Source: Cellulosimicrobium cellulans (GTDB taxonomy: Bacteria > Actinomycetota > Actinomycetes > Actinomycetales > Cellulomonadaceae). Taken from it: a stretch of 64,000 nucleotides of DNA. Numbering within the stretch: position 1 is the first letter of the stretch; the number at the start of each line of letters is the position of its first letter. Under the pieces are notes generated by a model, which searched no databases, was not told the DNA's origin, and worked only from the letters and a program-made list of their open reading frames with translations. Of the stretch, positions 18,846 through 26,622 are shown piece after piece. The DNA lies in assembly GCF_016907755.1 (NCBI RefSeq), contig NZ_JAFBCN010000001.1, positions 2,666,001 through 2,730,000 of the forward strand, read 5' to 3'. Both the position numbers and the translations under genes were made by a program.

Positions 18846-19922
18846 CTACTCGCGCGGCCGGTCGCGGTCCTTGCTCGGCTGCACGCGCTTGGGCTCGCCC
18901 GGCATCTTGGGGTACTCCGGGGGATAGGGGAGGTCGCCGAGCCCGTGCTCCGCCTCGTCGCGCCGGGACAGCTCCAGCGCGGCCTCGAGCGAGGCCCCCG
19001 GGTCGTCCCGGTCGGCGCGCAGCGGCGCGAACAGGTCGCCGACCTCGGCGAACCGGGCCGGCACGGTCAGCACGTCGAAGTCGTCCGGGTGGACGTCGCC
19101 GAGCTCCTCCCAGCGCAGCGGCGCCGAGACGGTGGCGCGCTGGTTGGATCGGATCGAGTACGCCGAGGCGATGGTGCGGTCGCGCGCCATCTGGTTGTAG
19201 TCGACGAAGATCTTGGCGCCGCGCTCCTCCTTCCACCACTTGGTGGTGACCTGCTCGGGGAGGCGGCGCTCGAGCTCGCGGCCGATCGCGATCGTCGCGC
19301 GGCGTGCCGCGACGAAGTCCCACTCGGGCGCGATCGGCACGAAGACGTGGATGCCGCGCCCGCCCGACGTCTTCGGGTACCCGGGGAGGCCGAGCTCGTC
19401 GAGCACCTCGCGCAGGTGCGGCGCGACGCGCACGGCGTCGTCGAAGTCGGTCCCGGGCTGGGGGTCGAGGTCGATGCGGAGCTGGTCCACGGCCTCGACG
19501 TCCTCGCCCCGCACGGGCCACGGGTGGAACGTCAGGGTCCCGAGGTTCGCGGCCCACGCGACGACGGCGAGCTCGGTCGGGCACACCTCGTCGGCGGTCC
19601 GCCCGCTCGGGAAGGCGATGCGCGCGGTGCGCACGTAGTCGGGCGCGCCCTTGGGGATGCGCTTCTGGTAGAACGCGTCGCCGGTGTTGTCGGTGCGGGT
19701 GCTCATCCGGGCTCCCTCGAACACGCCCTTGGGCCAGCGTTCGAGCGTGGTCGGACGGTCGACCAGGGCGCCGAGGATCCCGTCACCGACGCTGAGGAAG
19801 TACTGCACGACGTCGAGCTTGGTCACCCCGCGCGCGGGGAAGACGACGCGGTCCGGGCTCGTGACGCGCACGGTCCGGCCACGGACGTCGAGCTCCACGG
19901 GAGGTGTCGTGGCTGCGGCCAT
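18846..19922 (-). CDS. LigD-type polymerase/primase, Prim-PolC-like
   Basis: Stand-alone polymerase of the archaeo-eukaryotic primase superfamily, 358 aa. The metal-binding pair is in 'RIDLDPQPG' (D151, D153), with 'KTSGGRGIHVFVPI' at 184-196 and a third acidic site in 'VDYNQMARDRTIAS'. Such proteins fill short gaps with ribo- or deoxynucleotides for LigC. It is convergent with ligC, with only 24 bases between stops. ATG at 19922 is chosen because a -10 TAGGTT lies 7 bases before it. The C-terminal tail is Pro/Lys/Arg rich. Confidence 0.88.
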   Translation of the reverse strand: MAAATTPPVELDVRGRTVRVTSPDRVVFPARGVTKLDVVQYFLSVGDGILGALVDRPTTLERWPKGVFEGARMSTRTDNTGDAFYQKRIPKGAPDYVRTARIAFPSGRTADEVCPTELAVVAWAANLGTLTFHPWPVRGEDVEAVDQLRIDLDPQPGTDFDDAVRVAPHLREVLDELGLPGYPKTSGGRGIHVFVPIAPEWDFVAARRATIAIGRELERRLPEQVTTKWWKEERGAKIFVDYNQMARDRTIASAYSIRSNQRATVSAPLRWEELGDVHPDDFDVLTVPARFAEVGDLFAPLRADRDDPGASLEAALELSRRDEAEHGLGDLPYPPEYPKMPGEPKRVQPSKDRDRPRE

Positions 19923-19929
19923 GCCGACC

Positions 19930-19935
19930 AACCTA
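19930..19935 (-). promoter_or_regulatory. -10 element for the Prim-PolC gene
   Basis: TAGGTT on the minus strand, 7 bases before the ATG at 19922; its first three bases are also the TAG stop of the upstream gene. Implies a leaderless message. Confidence 0.5.
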
Positions 19936-20607
19936 GACCGGGTCGTCCTCCCCGGCGAGCAGGAGCGCAAGGGTGCGTCGCGCCCGCGACCGCTCGGCCC
20001 ACCGGTGCCGCAGCTCGAGCGACCGGGCGGCGACCCGGGGCTCGAGCCCGCACACGTCGCGCAGCCGGCGGAGGGTCGCGAGCGCCTCGTCCGGGTCGCA
20101 CCGCGTCGCGACGTCCAGGGCGGTCCGCACGACCGACGTCACCTCCACACCGGCGACGAGGGCCCGGTCGTCGCGCAGCACGTGCGACTGGCGCGGCGCG
20201 CGCCCCGCGAGCGGTGCGGGACGGTGCCGACCGGGCGGGTACACGACGTCGAGCACGCGCGGTGCGGGCGAGCCGCACAGCACCCACGCCGCGGCGCTCC
20301 CGCCGAGGACGGTCCCCTGCGGGACGAGGTCGCGGACCGCGAGCGCGCGGAGCGTCGGCGTGTCCGGCACGCGCGCGGGCGCGGCGACGTCGGCCCAGAG
20401 GCGGCGGAGCGACCCGGACCGCACGAGGTCCTGGAAGGCGGCGTGCCCACCGACGTCGGCCGGTACGACCAGGAGCCCCACGTCCACGGCGCGAGGCGTG
20501 AGGAGACGTGCCAGGGTCTCGGCGAGTCCGGCGGCGGGACCGCCGGCGGGTCTGACGGTACGGGTGGCAGGCAGCATGCGCACACCGTGCACCATCGGCC
20601 CCGGCAC
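19933..20607 (-). CDS. AbiEi antitoxin-like protein, hypothetical
   Basis: Protein of up to 224 aa. An N-terminal segment with 'FQDLVRSGSLRRLWADVAAP' resembles the winged-helix part of AbiEi-type antitoxins, followed by 'VLGGSAAAWVLCG' and 'VTSVVRTALDVATRCDPDEAL', a layout common in abundant actinobacterial proteins annotated as AbiEi-like or DUF559 relatives. The C-terminal nuclease-like domain of DUF559 proteins is missing and no AbiEii toxin gene is adjacent, so a working toxin-antitoxin pair is not supported. Start is uncertain: GTG 20607, ATG 20595 or ATG 20577, none with a good ribosome site. Confidence 0.6.
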   Translation of the reverse strand: MPGPMVHGVRMLPATRTVRPAGGPAAGLAETLARLLTPRAVDVGLLVVPADVGGHAAFQDLVRSGSLRRLWADVAAPARVPDTPTLRALAVRDLVPQGTVLGGSAAAWVLCGSPAPRVLDVVYPPGRHRPAPLAGRAPRQSHVLRDDRALVAGVEVTSVVRTALDVATRCDPDEALATLRRLRDVCGLEPRVAARSLELRHRWAERSRARRTLALLLAGEDDPV

Positions 20608-20612
20608 GCGGA

Positions 20613-20650
20613 AGGGGCCGGCGCTCGCCTGTGGACGAGTGCCGGCCCCT
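20613..20650 (-). terminator. hairpin terminator after the DUF349 gene
   Basis: Perfect 10-bp stem, arms 20613-20622 and 20641-20650, loop 18 nt, about 30 bases downstream of the minus-strand stop at 20680. It lies just upstream of the AbiEi-like gene and probably separates the two. Confidence 0.55.
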
Positions 20651-20679
20651 CCGGGTGCAGCAGATGCTGACGGACGACG

Positions 20680-22578
20680 TCAGCCGCGCGAGTCCTCCGC
20701 CGCGCGCACGACCTGCTCGAGCCAGGCACGGCGCGCGGTCAGCGCGGTCTCGAGGTCCTTGACCGCACGCGCGTCCCCGCGGCTCTGCGCCGCCGCGAGG
20801 TCCGCCTCGAGGCCCTCGATCGCGGACTCGAGCTGCGCCGCGGCGCCCTCGGCGCGCGCCCGCGTCTCGGGGTTGGTCCGCGTCCACTGCGCCTGCTCGG
20901 CGTCGCGGACGGCGTTCTCGACCGCGCGCAGGCGACCCTCGACGCGCTGCAGGTCGCCGCGCGGCACGCGGCCGGCCTCCTCCCAACGCTCCTGGAGGTC
21001 GCGCAGCGCCGCCTTCGCCGCGCCGAGGTTCTTCACCGGGACGAGCTTCTCCGCCTCCGCGAGCAGCGCCTCCTTGACCTCGAGGTTGGCCGCGTACTCG
21101 GCGTCGGTCGCCGAGTTGGCCGCGTCGCGGGCCTGGAAGAACGTGTCCTGCGCGGCGCGGAACCGGGCCCACAGCGCGTCGTCGTCCTTGCGGCTCGCCC
21201 GGCCGGCGGCCTTCCACCGCGCCATGAGGTCGCGGTACGCGCCGGCGGTCGGACCCCAGTCCGTGCTGGACGACAGCGCCTCGGCCTCGGCGACGAGCTT
21301 CTCCTTGGCCGTCTTGGCGGAGGCGTTGCGCTGCTCGAGCTCGGCGAAGTAGTGCCGACGCTCGCGGTCGAACGCGGTCCGCGCGTGGCTGAACCGCTTC
21401 CAGAGCGCCTCCTCGCTCGTCCGGTCGATACGCGGGCCGGAGCGCTGCGCCTCCTTCCAGCGGTCGAGCAGGCCGCGCAGCTCCTCGCCGGCGGGCCGCC
21501 ACTGCATGCGGCTCGGGTCGGTCGCAGCGATCTTCTCGGCCGCCTCGATGATCTCGGTCCGAGCCTCGAGAGCGGCCGCCTTGGCGGTGGCGCGCTCCGC
21601 CTCGAGCTGGCCGCGGCGCTCGGCCGCGGCACCGCGCAGCGCCTCGACCTGCGCGCGCAAGCCGTCGAGGTCGCCGACGGCGGACGGCTCGGCGGTCTCC
21701 TCGGTGAGGCGCGTGATCGTCTGGTCGATCTCCTTGACCGACAGGTCGGTGCTCGTCAGGCGCGCCTCGAAGAGCGCGACCTTCGCCTGGAGGTCGAGGT
21801 ACCGCCGCACGTACAGCGCGAGCGCCTCCTCGGTGTCGACGCCGGGGAACTGACCGACGGAACGCTCGCCGGCGCTCTCGCGGACGTAGACGGTGCCGTC
21901 CTCGTCGACGCGGCCGAACTCGGCCGCTGCCTTCGCCGCGGCCGAGTCGTCGGCGAGCGCCGGGACCGCCGGCACCTCGGGTACGGACGCCGGAGCGGCC
22001 GGGGAGCCCGCTGCCGCCGGAGCGGGCTTGCGCGGCGGGTGGGGCACGGCGGAGGGCTTGGGGCGGGGGCCCGGTCGCGGAGCGGCGGGCTTCGGCGCCG
22101 CCGCGGCCTCGGTCTCGGCGGCGGCCTCCTCGACGACGGGCTCGGTCTCGGCGGCGGCCTCTTCGACGACGGGCTCGGTCTCGGCGGCGGCGTCGGCCGC
22201 GGGTGCCGGGTCGTCGGTCGGGGGCGTCTCGGGGCCCTGCGCCTCGGCGGTCGGTGCGTCGGTCGGCTCGGCCGGCGCGACGTCGGTGACAGGCTCGGCG
22301 ACGCCCGGAGCGGTCTCCTCCGCGCTCGTCGCGGTGTCCGCCGCGGTCTCGTCCGTCGCCTGCTCGGCCGGGTCGTCGGGCTGCTGCGCGGCAGCGGGCT
22401 CGTCCGTGGGCTGCTCGTCAGCAGGGGCCGGGGTCTCGGTCGCGTCGGCGGCCTCGGCGGCCGCGTCGGCGGGGGCGTCCGTCGGCTCCACGTCTGTCGC
22501 GTCGACCCGTCCGGTCTCGCTCGCCTCCGCGGGCTCCGGTGCCGGTGCGCTCGCCTGGTCCTTGGCGGGATCGCTCAC
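20680..22578 (-). CDS. DUF349 domain protein with long acidic N-terminal tail
   Basis: Protein of 632 aa. The first 215 or so residues are a low-complexity Ala/Pro/Glu/Thr tail, including a tandem EPVVEEAAAET repeat, and 'PAAPRPGPRPKPSAVPHPP' just before the folded part. The remainder is helical and carries several DUF349 repeats (helical units with conserved Trp such as 'LWKRFSHARTAF' and 'LWARFRAAQDTFF'). Function of the family is unknown; no enzyme motif is visible. The GTG start overlaps the cyclophilin stop by four bases (GTGA), so the two are co-translated. Confidence 0.85.
   Translation of the reverse strand: MSDPAKDQASAPAPEPAEASETGRVDATDVEPTDAPADAAAEAADATETPAPADEQPTDEPAAAQQPDDPAEQATDETAADTATSAEETAPGVAEPVTDVAPAEPTDAPTAEAQGPETPPTDDPAPAADAAAETEPVVEEAAAETEPVVEEAAAETEAAAAPKPAAPRPGPRPKPSAVPHPPRKPAPAAAGSPAAPASVPEVPAVPALADDSAAAKAAAEFGRVDEDGTVYVRESAGERSVGQFPGVDTEEALALYVRRYLDLQAKVALFEARLTSTDLSVKEIDQTITRLTEETAEPSAVGDLDGLRAQVEALRGAAAERRGQLEAERATAKAAALEARTEIIEAAEKIAATDPSRMQWRPAGEELRGLLDRWKEAQRSGPRIDRTSEEALWKRFSHARTAFDRERRHYFAELEQRNASAKTAKEKLVAEAEALSSSTDWGPTAGAYRDLMARWKAAGRASRKDDDALWARFRAAQDTFFQARDAANSATDAEYAANLEVKEALLAEAEKLVPVKNLGAAKAALRDLQERWEEAGRVPRGDLQRVEGRLRAVENAVRDAEQAQWTRTNPETRARAEGAAAQLESAIEGLEADLAAAQSRGDARAVKDLETALTARRAWLEQVVRAAEDSRG
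22108..22191. repeat. 33-bp tandem repeat in the DUF349 gene
   Basis: Two full 33-bp units (22108-22140, 22141-22173), differing at one base, plus a third partial copy to 22191. In frame they encode EPVVEEAAAET-type repeats, so copy number changes would keep the frame. Confidence 0.8.
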
Positions 22579-23333
22579 TGGGTCTCAACTCCTTCGATGG
22601 TGACCGGGGTGGCGGGGGACCCGTCGCCGGATCCGTCCTGCGTCCCCGCGTCAGCGACTGCCTGGACGACGTCCAGGCCGGACGTGATGGTGCCGAACAC
22701 CGTGTAACCACCCGCCGCGTCGGACGGGATGGTCGAGTCCTCGTACACGAGGAAGAACTGGGAGCCCATCGACTCGGCGTTCCCGCCCTGGCGCGCCATG
22801 GCGACGGTCCCCGCGGGGTACACGTCGTCGGACGGGGGGTTCTCGATGGGGCCGAACGAGTAGCCCGGGCCGCCGGTTCCCGTGCCGGTCGGGTCGCCGC
22901 ACTGGAGCACGAAGATGCCCGACGTGGTGAGGCGGTGGCACGACGTGCCGTCGAAGTACCCGGACTCGGCGAGAGACACGAAGCTCGCGACGGCCTGCGG
23001 AGCGTCGGCGCCGTCGAGCGTGAGGGTGATGTCGCCCGCGCTCGTGGTGAGCGTCGAGGTCCAGTCGCGGCCCTCCGCAGCAGAGGCGGGGGGCAGCGTG
23101 TGCTCGCCGGACGCCGCCGGAGCGGTCTCGTCGCCGTCGCCACCGGGGTCGGTGCCCGGTGCCTGGGTGGCCGACAGCGCCCACCACACGGCGACGCCGA
23201 TCACCACGAGCGCCGCGACGACGCCGACGATCGACCAGGTCCGCTGGCGCCTCGCGCGGAGCTGGGCCACGTGCTGGTCCCACTTCTCCTCACGACGGCG
23301 CGCCTGCTCGCGCTCGCGACTCTTCGTCGACAC
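22575..23333 (-). CDS. membrane-anchored cyclophilin-type peptidyl-prolyl isomerase
   Basis: Catalyses proline cis-trans isomerisation, apparently outside the membrane. 252 aa: a basic N-terminal segment (1-35), one transmembrane helix (about 35-54), a Gly/Asp/Ala linker, then a cyclophilin domain with 'YFDGTSCHRLT', 'GTVAMARQGGNAESMGSQFF' and 'TVFGTITSGLDVV'. GTG at 23333 is chosen because GGAG lies the right distance upstream. In M. tuberculosis ppiB (Rv2582) occupies the same place near rel and hisS. It is the first gene of a two-gene unit with the DUF349 protein. Confidence 0.9.
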   Translation of the reverse strand: MSTKSREREQARRREEKWDQHVAQLRARRQRTWSIVGVVAALVVIGVAVWWALSATQAPGTDPGGDGDETAPAASGEHTLPPASAAEGRDWTSTLTTSAGDITLTLDGADAPQAVASFVSLAESGYFDGTSCHRLTTSGIFVLQCGDPTGTGTGGPGYSFGPIENPPSDDVYPAGTVAMARQGGNAESMGSQFFLVYEDSTIPSDAAGGYTVFGTITSGLDVVQAVADAGTQDGSGDGSPATPVTIEGVETQ

Positions 23334-23404
23334 CCCAGCTCCTTCGTCCGGCGCCGTCGTGGCGCGCACGGTCGACCCCGGTGCGGCCGCGGTCGGTAGG
23401 GGAC

Positions 23405-23410
23405 AGTCTA
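23405..23410 (-). promoter_or_regulatory. -10 element for the cyclophilin gene
   Basis: TAGACT on the minus strand about 70 bases before the GTG; gives a conventional leader with a ribosome site. No clear -35. Confidence 0.4.
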
Positions 23411-23531
23411 GGCACCGAGCGCCCTGGTGGCGGGTGGATTTGCCGCGCGCAGGTCACGGTCCGATATCGACCGCTCCGGCCCTCGCCCCGGCGCGCCCCT
23501 GTCGTCGGAGACCTCACGAGGCGTCGCGGGC

Positions 23532-23537
23532 TACCCT
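23532..23537 (+). promoter_or_regulatory. -10 element for the MBL gene
   Basis: TACCCT, 7 bases before the GTG at 23545; no ribosome site, so a leaderless message is likely. Confidence 0.5.
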
Positions 23538-23544
23538 CGGCCGC

Positions 23545-24378
23545 GTGGACCGACCCCGCGGCCTCCCGCCGACGCCCCCGTCCGACGCTCCGTCCGACAC
23601 CCCGCCCGACGCTCCGTCCGACACAGTGTCCGGCGACGGCTCCGGCGAGCCCGCCGTGACGGTGCGCGTCGTCGTCGCGCCCGTCTTCGGGACCAACTGC
23701 ACGGTGCTGAGCGCCCCGGGCGGCGACTGCGTCGTGGTCGACGCCGGCGCGGGGGTGGCGGACGCGGTCGTCGCCCTGGTCGAGTCCGTGGGGCTCGTCC
23801 CGCGCGCCGTGCTCGCGACGCACGGCCACGTGGACCACACGTGGGACGCGGCGGCGCTCGCGGACCGGTTCGACGTGCCCGTCGTCCTCCACGCGGCCGA
23901 CGCCTACCGGCTCGCGGACCCGTTCGGCAGCCTCGAGCACGCCCCGCTCGGCAGGGACCAGCGCGCTCGCTCGCTCGTCTCCGGCCCGCTCGGCGCGGCG
24001 CTCGCGGACGCCGGGGCCCGGCCGGAGGACTACCGCGAGCCGACCCGCGTGGAGACGCTCGACGTCGCCGCGGGCGAGGAGCTGGCGCTCCGCTGGGGCG
24101 ACCTCGCGCTGCGCGCGGTCGGTGCCCCGGGGCACACCGAGGGGTCGACCCTCTACCTCGTGGGGGAGCCGGGCACGGGGGTCGTGCTGAGCGGCGACGT
24201 GCTCTTCGCCGGGTCGGTCGGCCGCACGGACCTGCCGGGCGGCGACGGCACGACGATGGCCCGCACGCTGCGGGACGTCGTCGGGCGCCTCGACCCGGCG
24301 TGGGACGTGCTGCCGGGGCACGGCCCCGCGACCACGGTCGCGCGCGAGCTCGCGACCAACCCCTTCCTCGCGGGCTGA
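23545..24378 (+). CDS. MBL-fold metallo-hydrolase (glyoxalase II-like)
   Basis: Zinc hydrolase of 277 aa. The metal motif HxHxDH is in 'ATHGHVDHTWD'; further metal ligands lie in 'GAPGHTEGSTLYL' and 'SGDVLFAGSVGRTDLPGGD', and the last His in 'LPGHGPATTV'. These match the YcbL/hydroxyacylglutathione hydrolase-like group. The first 35 residues are an odd Pro/Asp/Ser repeat tail (PSDAPSDTPPDAPSDT). The position before hisS is the same as Rv2581c in M. tuberculosis. Substrate unknown. Confidence 0.88.
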   Translation: MDRPRGLPPTPPSDAPSDTPPDAPSDTVSGDGSGEPAVTVRVVVAPVFGTNCTVLSAPGGDCVVVDAGAGVADAVVALVESVGLVPRAVLATHGHVDHTWDAAALADRFDVPVVLHAADAYRLADPFGSLEHAPLGRDQRARSLVSGPLGAALADAGARPEDYREPTRVETLDVAAGEELALRWGDLALRAVGAPGHTEGSTLYLVGEPGTGVVLSGDVLFAGSVGRTDLPGGDGTTMARTLRDVVGRLDPAWDVLPGHGPATTVARELATNPFLAG

Positions 24379-24451
24379 GTCCCTCGGCCGCGCCCGTCCG
24401 GCGGCCGGGACGGTGCGGTCGGCAGTGCCGACGTCTGGGAAGATCTGACCC

Positions 24452-25846
24452 ATGGCCAGGCCCACACCCCTCTCCGGTTTCCCCGAATGGCTCCCCGACG
24501 GTCGGATCGTCGAGCAGCACGTCCTCGACACCCTGCGTCGGGTGTTCGAGCTGCACGGGTTCGGCGGGATCGAGACGCGCGCGGTCGAGCCGCTCGACCA
24601 GCTCCTGCGCAAGGGCGAGACGTCCAAGGAGGTCTACGTCCTGCGGCGCCTGCAGGAGGAGACCGGGGACGCCGACGACGCCCGCCGGGACAAGGGCGAC
24701 AAGCAGCTCGGCCTGCACTTCGACCTCACGGTCCCCTTCGCGCGCTACGTGCTGGAGAACGCCGGGCACCTCGCCTTCCCGTTCAAGCGCTACCAGATCC
24801 AGAAGGTGTGGCGCGGCGAGCGCCCCCAGGACGGGCGCTTCCGCGAGTTCACCCAGGCCGACATCGACGTCGTCGGCGCGGGCGAGCTGCCGTACCACTA
24901 CGAGGTCGAGCTGCCGCTCGTCATGGCGGAGGCGCTCGGCGCGCTGCGCGACATCGGCGTGCCCGAGGTCCGCGTCCTGGTCAACAACCGCCGGGTCGCC
25001 GAGGGCTTCTACCGCGGTCTCGGGATCGACGCCGTGGACGAGGTCCTGCGCCAGATCGACAAGCTCGACAAGATCGGCCCCGAGAAGGTGGCCGCGCTGC
25101 TGGTCTCCGAGGCCGGGGTCACGCCCGAGCAGGCCGGGGCGTGCCTCGCGCTCGCGGCGATCAGCGGGAGCGACACGGGCGTCGTCGACCGCGTGCGGGC
25201 GCTCGCGGCCGAGCACGGCGTGGTGAGCGACCTGCTCGAGACCGGGCTCGGCGAGCTCGGCGCGCTCGTCGAGGCGGCGAGCGTGCGCGCCCCGGGCGTC
25301 GTCGTCGCCGACCTCAAGATCGCGCGCGGGCTCGACTACTACACGGGCTCGGTCTACGAGACCGTGCTCGTCGGGCACGAGCAGCTCGGATCGATCTGCT
25401 CGGGCGGCCGGTACGACACGCTCGCGTCCGACGGCGCGAACACCTACCCCGGGGTCGGCCTGTCGATCGGCGTGTCCCGCCTCGTCTCGCGCCTGCTCTC
25501 GGCGGGCCTGGTCCGGGCGACGCGCTCCGTGCCGAGCGCCGTCGTCGTCGCGGTGACGAGCGAGGAGACGCGCGGTGCGTCCGACGCGGTCGCGACCGCG
25601 CTGCGGTCGCGGGGCGTCCCGGTCGAGGTCGCGCCGGCCGCCGCCAAGTTCGGCAAGCAGATCCGCTACGCCGACCGGCGCGGGATCCCGTTCGTCTGGT
25701 TCCCGGGGCGCGTCGAGGAGGACGGGACGCGCTCGCCCGACCAGGTGAAGGACATCCGCTCGGGCGAGCAGGTGGACGCCGACGCCGCGACGTGGGCGCC
25801 GCCTGCCGAGGACCTGCACCCGCGCGTCGTGCCGGCGGGCGACTGA
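24452..25846 (+). CDS. hisS: histidyl-tRNA synthetase
   Basis: Charges tRNA-His in the cytoplasm; class II synthetase. 464 aa, longer than the common 420-430. Motif 2 region 'RYQIQKVWRGERPQDGRFRE' and the histidine signatures 'LDYYTGSVYE' and 'CSGGRYDTLA' are intact, with an anticodon-binding domain at the C-terminus ('FGKQIRYADRRGIPFVWFPG'). The ATG at 24452 has no strong ribosome site. Confidence 0.96.
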   Translation: MARPTPLSGFPEWLPDGRIVEQHVLDTLRRVFELHGFGGIETRAVEPLDQLLRKGETSKEVYVLRRLQEETGDADDARRDKGDKQLGLHFDLTVPFARYVLENAGHLAFPFKRYQIQKVWRGERPQDGRFREFTQADIDVVGAGELPYHYEVELPLVMAEALGALRDIGVPEVRVLVNNRRVAEGFYRGLGIDAVDEVLRQIDKLDKIGPEKVAALLVSEAGVTPEQAGACLALAAISGSDTGVVDRVRALAAEHGVVSDLLETGLGELGALVEAASVRAPGVVVADLKIARGLDYYTGSVYETVLVGHEQLGSICSGGRYDTLASDGANTYPGVGLSIGVSRLVSRLLSAGLVRATRSVPSAVVVAVTSEETRGASDAVATALRSRGVPVEVAPAAAKFGKQIRYADRRGIPFVWFPGRVEEDGTRSPDQVKDIRSGEQVDADAATWAPPAEDLHPRVVPAGD

Positions 25847-25890
25847 CGGGACCGACCCGACGGCGTGGGGGCGGGGGGAGGCGCGACGAC

Positions 25891-26559
25891 GTGGTGGACG
25901 CGGTCGAGCTCGCCCTGCCGTTCGCGGGCACGTGGCTCGTGCAGAACAGCCCGGCGCGGCGCGTGCCGAGCCACGGGACGCACCTGTTCGCCACGACCTA
26001 CGCGATCGACTTCGTCGCGGTCCGCGGCCGCCGTACCGCGGACGTGCGCGACTGGCGCACCGCGCTCGGCACCGAGCCGCCCGAACGGTTCCTCGGCTTC
26101 GGCCTGCCCGTCCTCGCGCCCGGCGCGGGCACGGTCGTCGCGGCGCACGACGGCGAGCCCGACCACGAGGCCCGGCGCTCGCCGTTCGCGCTGCTCGGGT
26201 ACGCGTTCACGCAGGCGTCCCGGGCACGTGCCGGCGGCGCGGCGCTCGCGGGGAACCACGTGGTGCTCGCCCTCGACGTCCCGGGCGCGTTCGTGGTCCT
26301 GGCCCACCTGCGGCGCGGGTCGGTCGAGGTGCGCCCGGGGCACCGGGTGACACCAGGTGACGTGGTGGGCCGGTGCGGGAACTCGGGGAACTCGACGCAG
26401 CCGCACGTGCACGTGCAGGCCATGGACGGCCCCGACGCGTACGTCGCGCGGGGCGTGCCGCTCGCGTTCCGCACGTACCGCGAGCACGGGCTCGACGCGG
26501 GCGTCCGCGGGGTCGCGCTCGGGGTCCCGGGCGAGGGAACGGTCGTCGAGCCGACGTGA
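25891..26559 (+). CDS. M23 (LytM-like) peptidase domain protein without signal peptide
   Basis: Protein of 222 aa with features of the zinc peptidase family M23: 'SHGTHLFATTYAIDFV' supplies the first His and Asp, 'GAGTVVAAHDG' is the usual beta-hairpin, and 'QPHVHVQAMDG' gives the HxH motif. Family members cut peptidoglycan cross-bridges, but no signal peptide or membrane helix is visible, which is unusual. The GTG at 25891 has a GGGGGGAGG site about 10 bases before it. It is convergent with the thiamine transporter operon. It could be a non-secreted M23 relative with another substrate. Confidence 0.75.
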   Translation: MVDAVELALPFAGTWLVQNSPARRVPSHGTHLFATTYAIDFVAVRGRRTADVRDWRTALGTEPPERFLGFGLPVLAPGAGTVVAAHDGEPDHEARRSPFALLGYAFTQASRARAGGAALAGNHVVLALDVPGAFVVLAHLRRGSVEVRPGHRVTPGDVVGRCGNSGNSTQPHVHVQAMDGPDAYVARGVPLAFRTYREHGLDAGVRGVALGVPGEGTVVEPT

Positions 26560-26582
26560 GCCTCGGCCGGTCGGTTGGTCGG

Positions 26583-26600
26583 CCGGGCGGGTTCGCCCGG
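26583..26600. terminator. bidirectional hairpin terminator
   Basis: Perfect 7-bp stem CCGGGCG/CGCCCGG with a GGTT loop, between the convergent M23-like gene and ecfT. Likely used from both sides. Confidence 0.5.
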
Positions 26601-26622
26601 GAACGCCGACGGCGGTGTCGCC

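Noticed and set aside
19933-20607. A type IV toxin-antitoxin system
   Set aside because: Only an AbiEi-like part is present; no AbiEii nucleotidyltransferase gene is adjacent.
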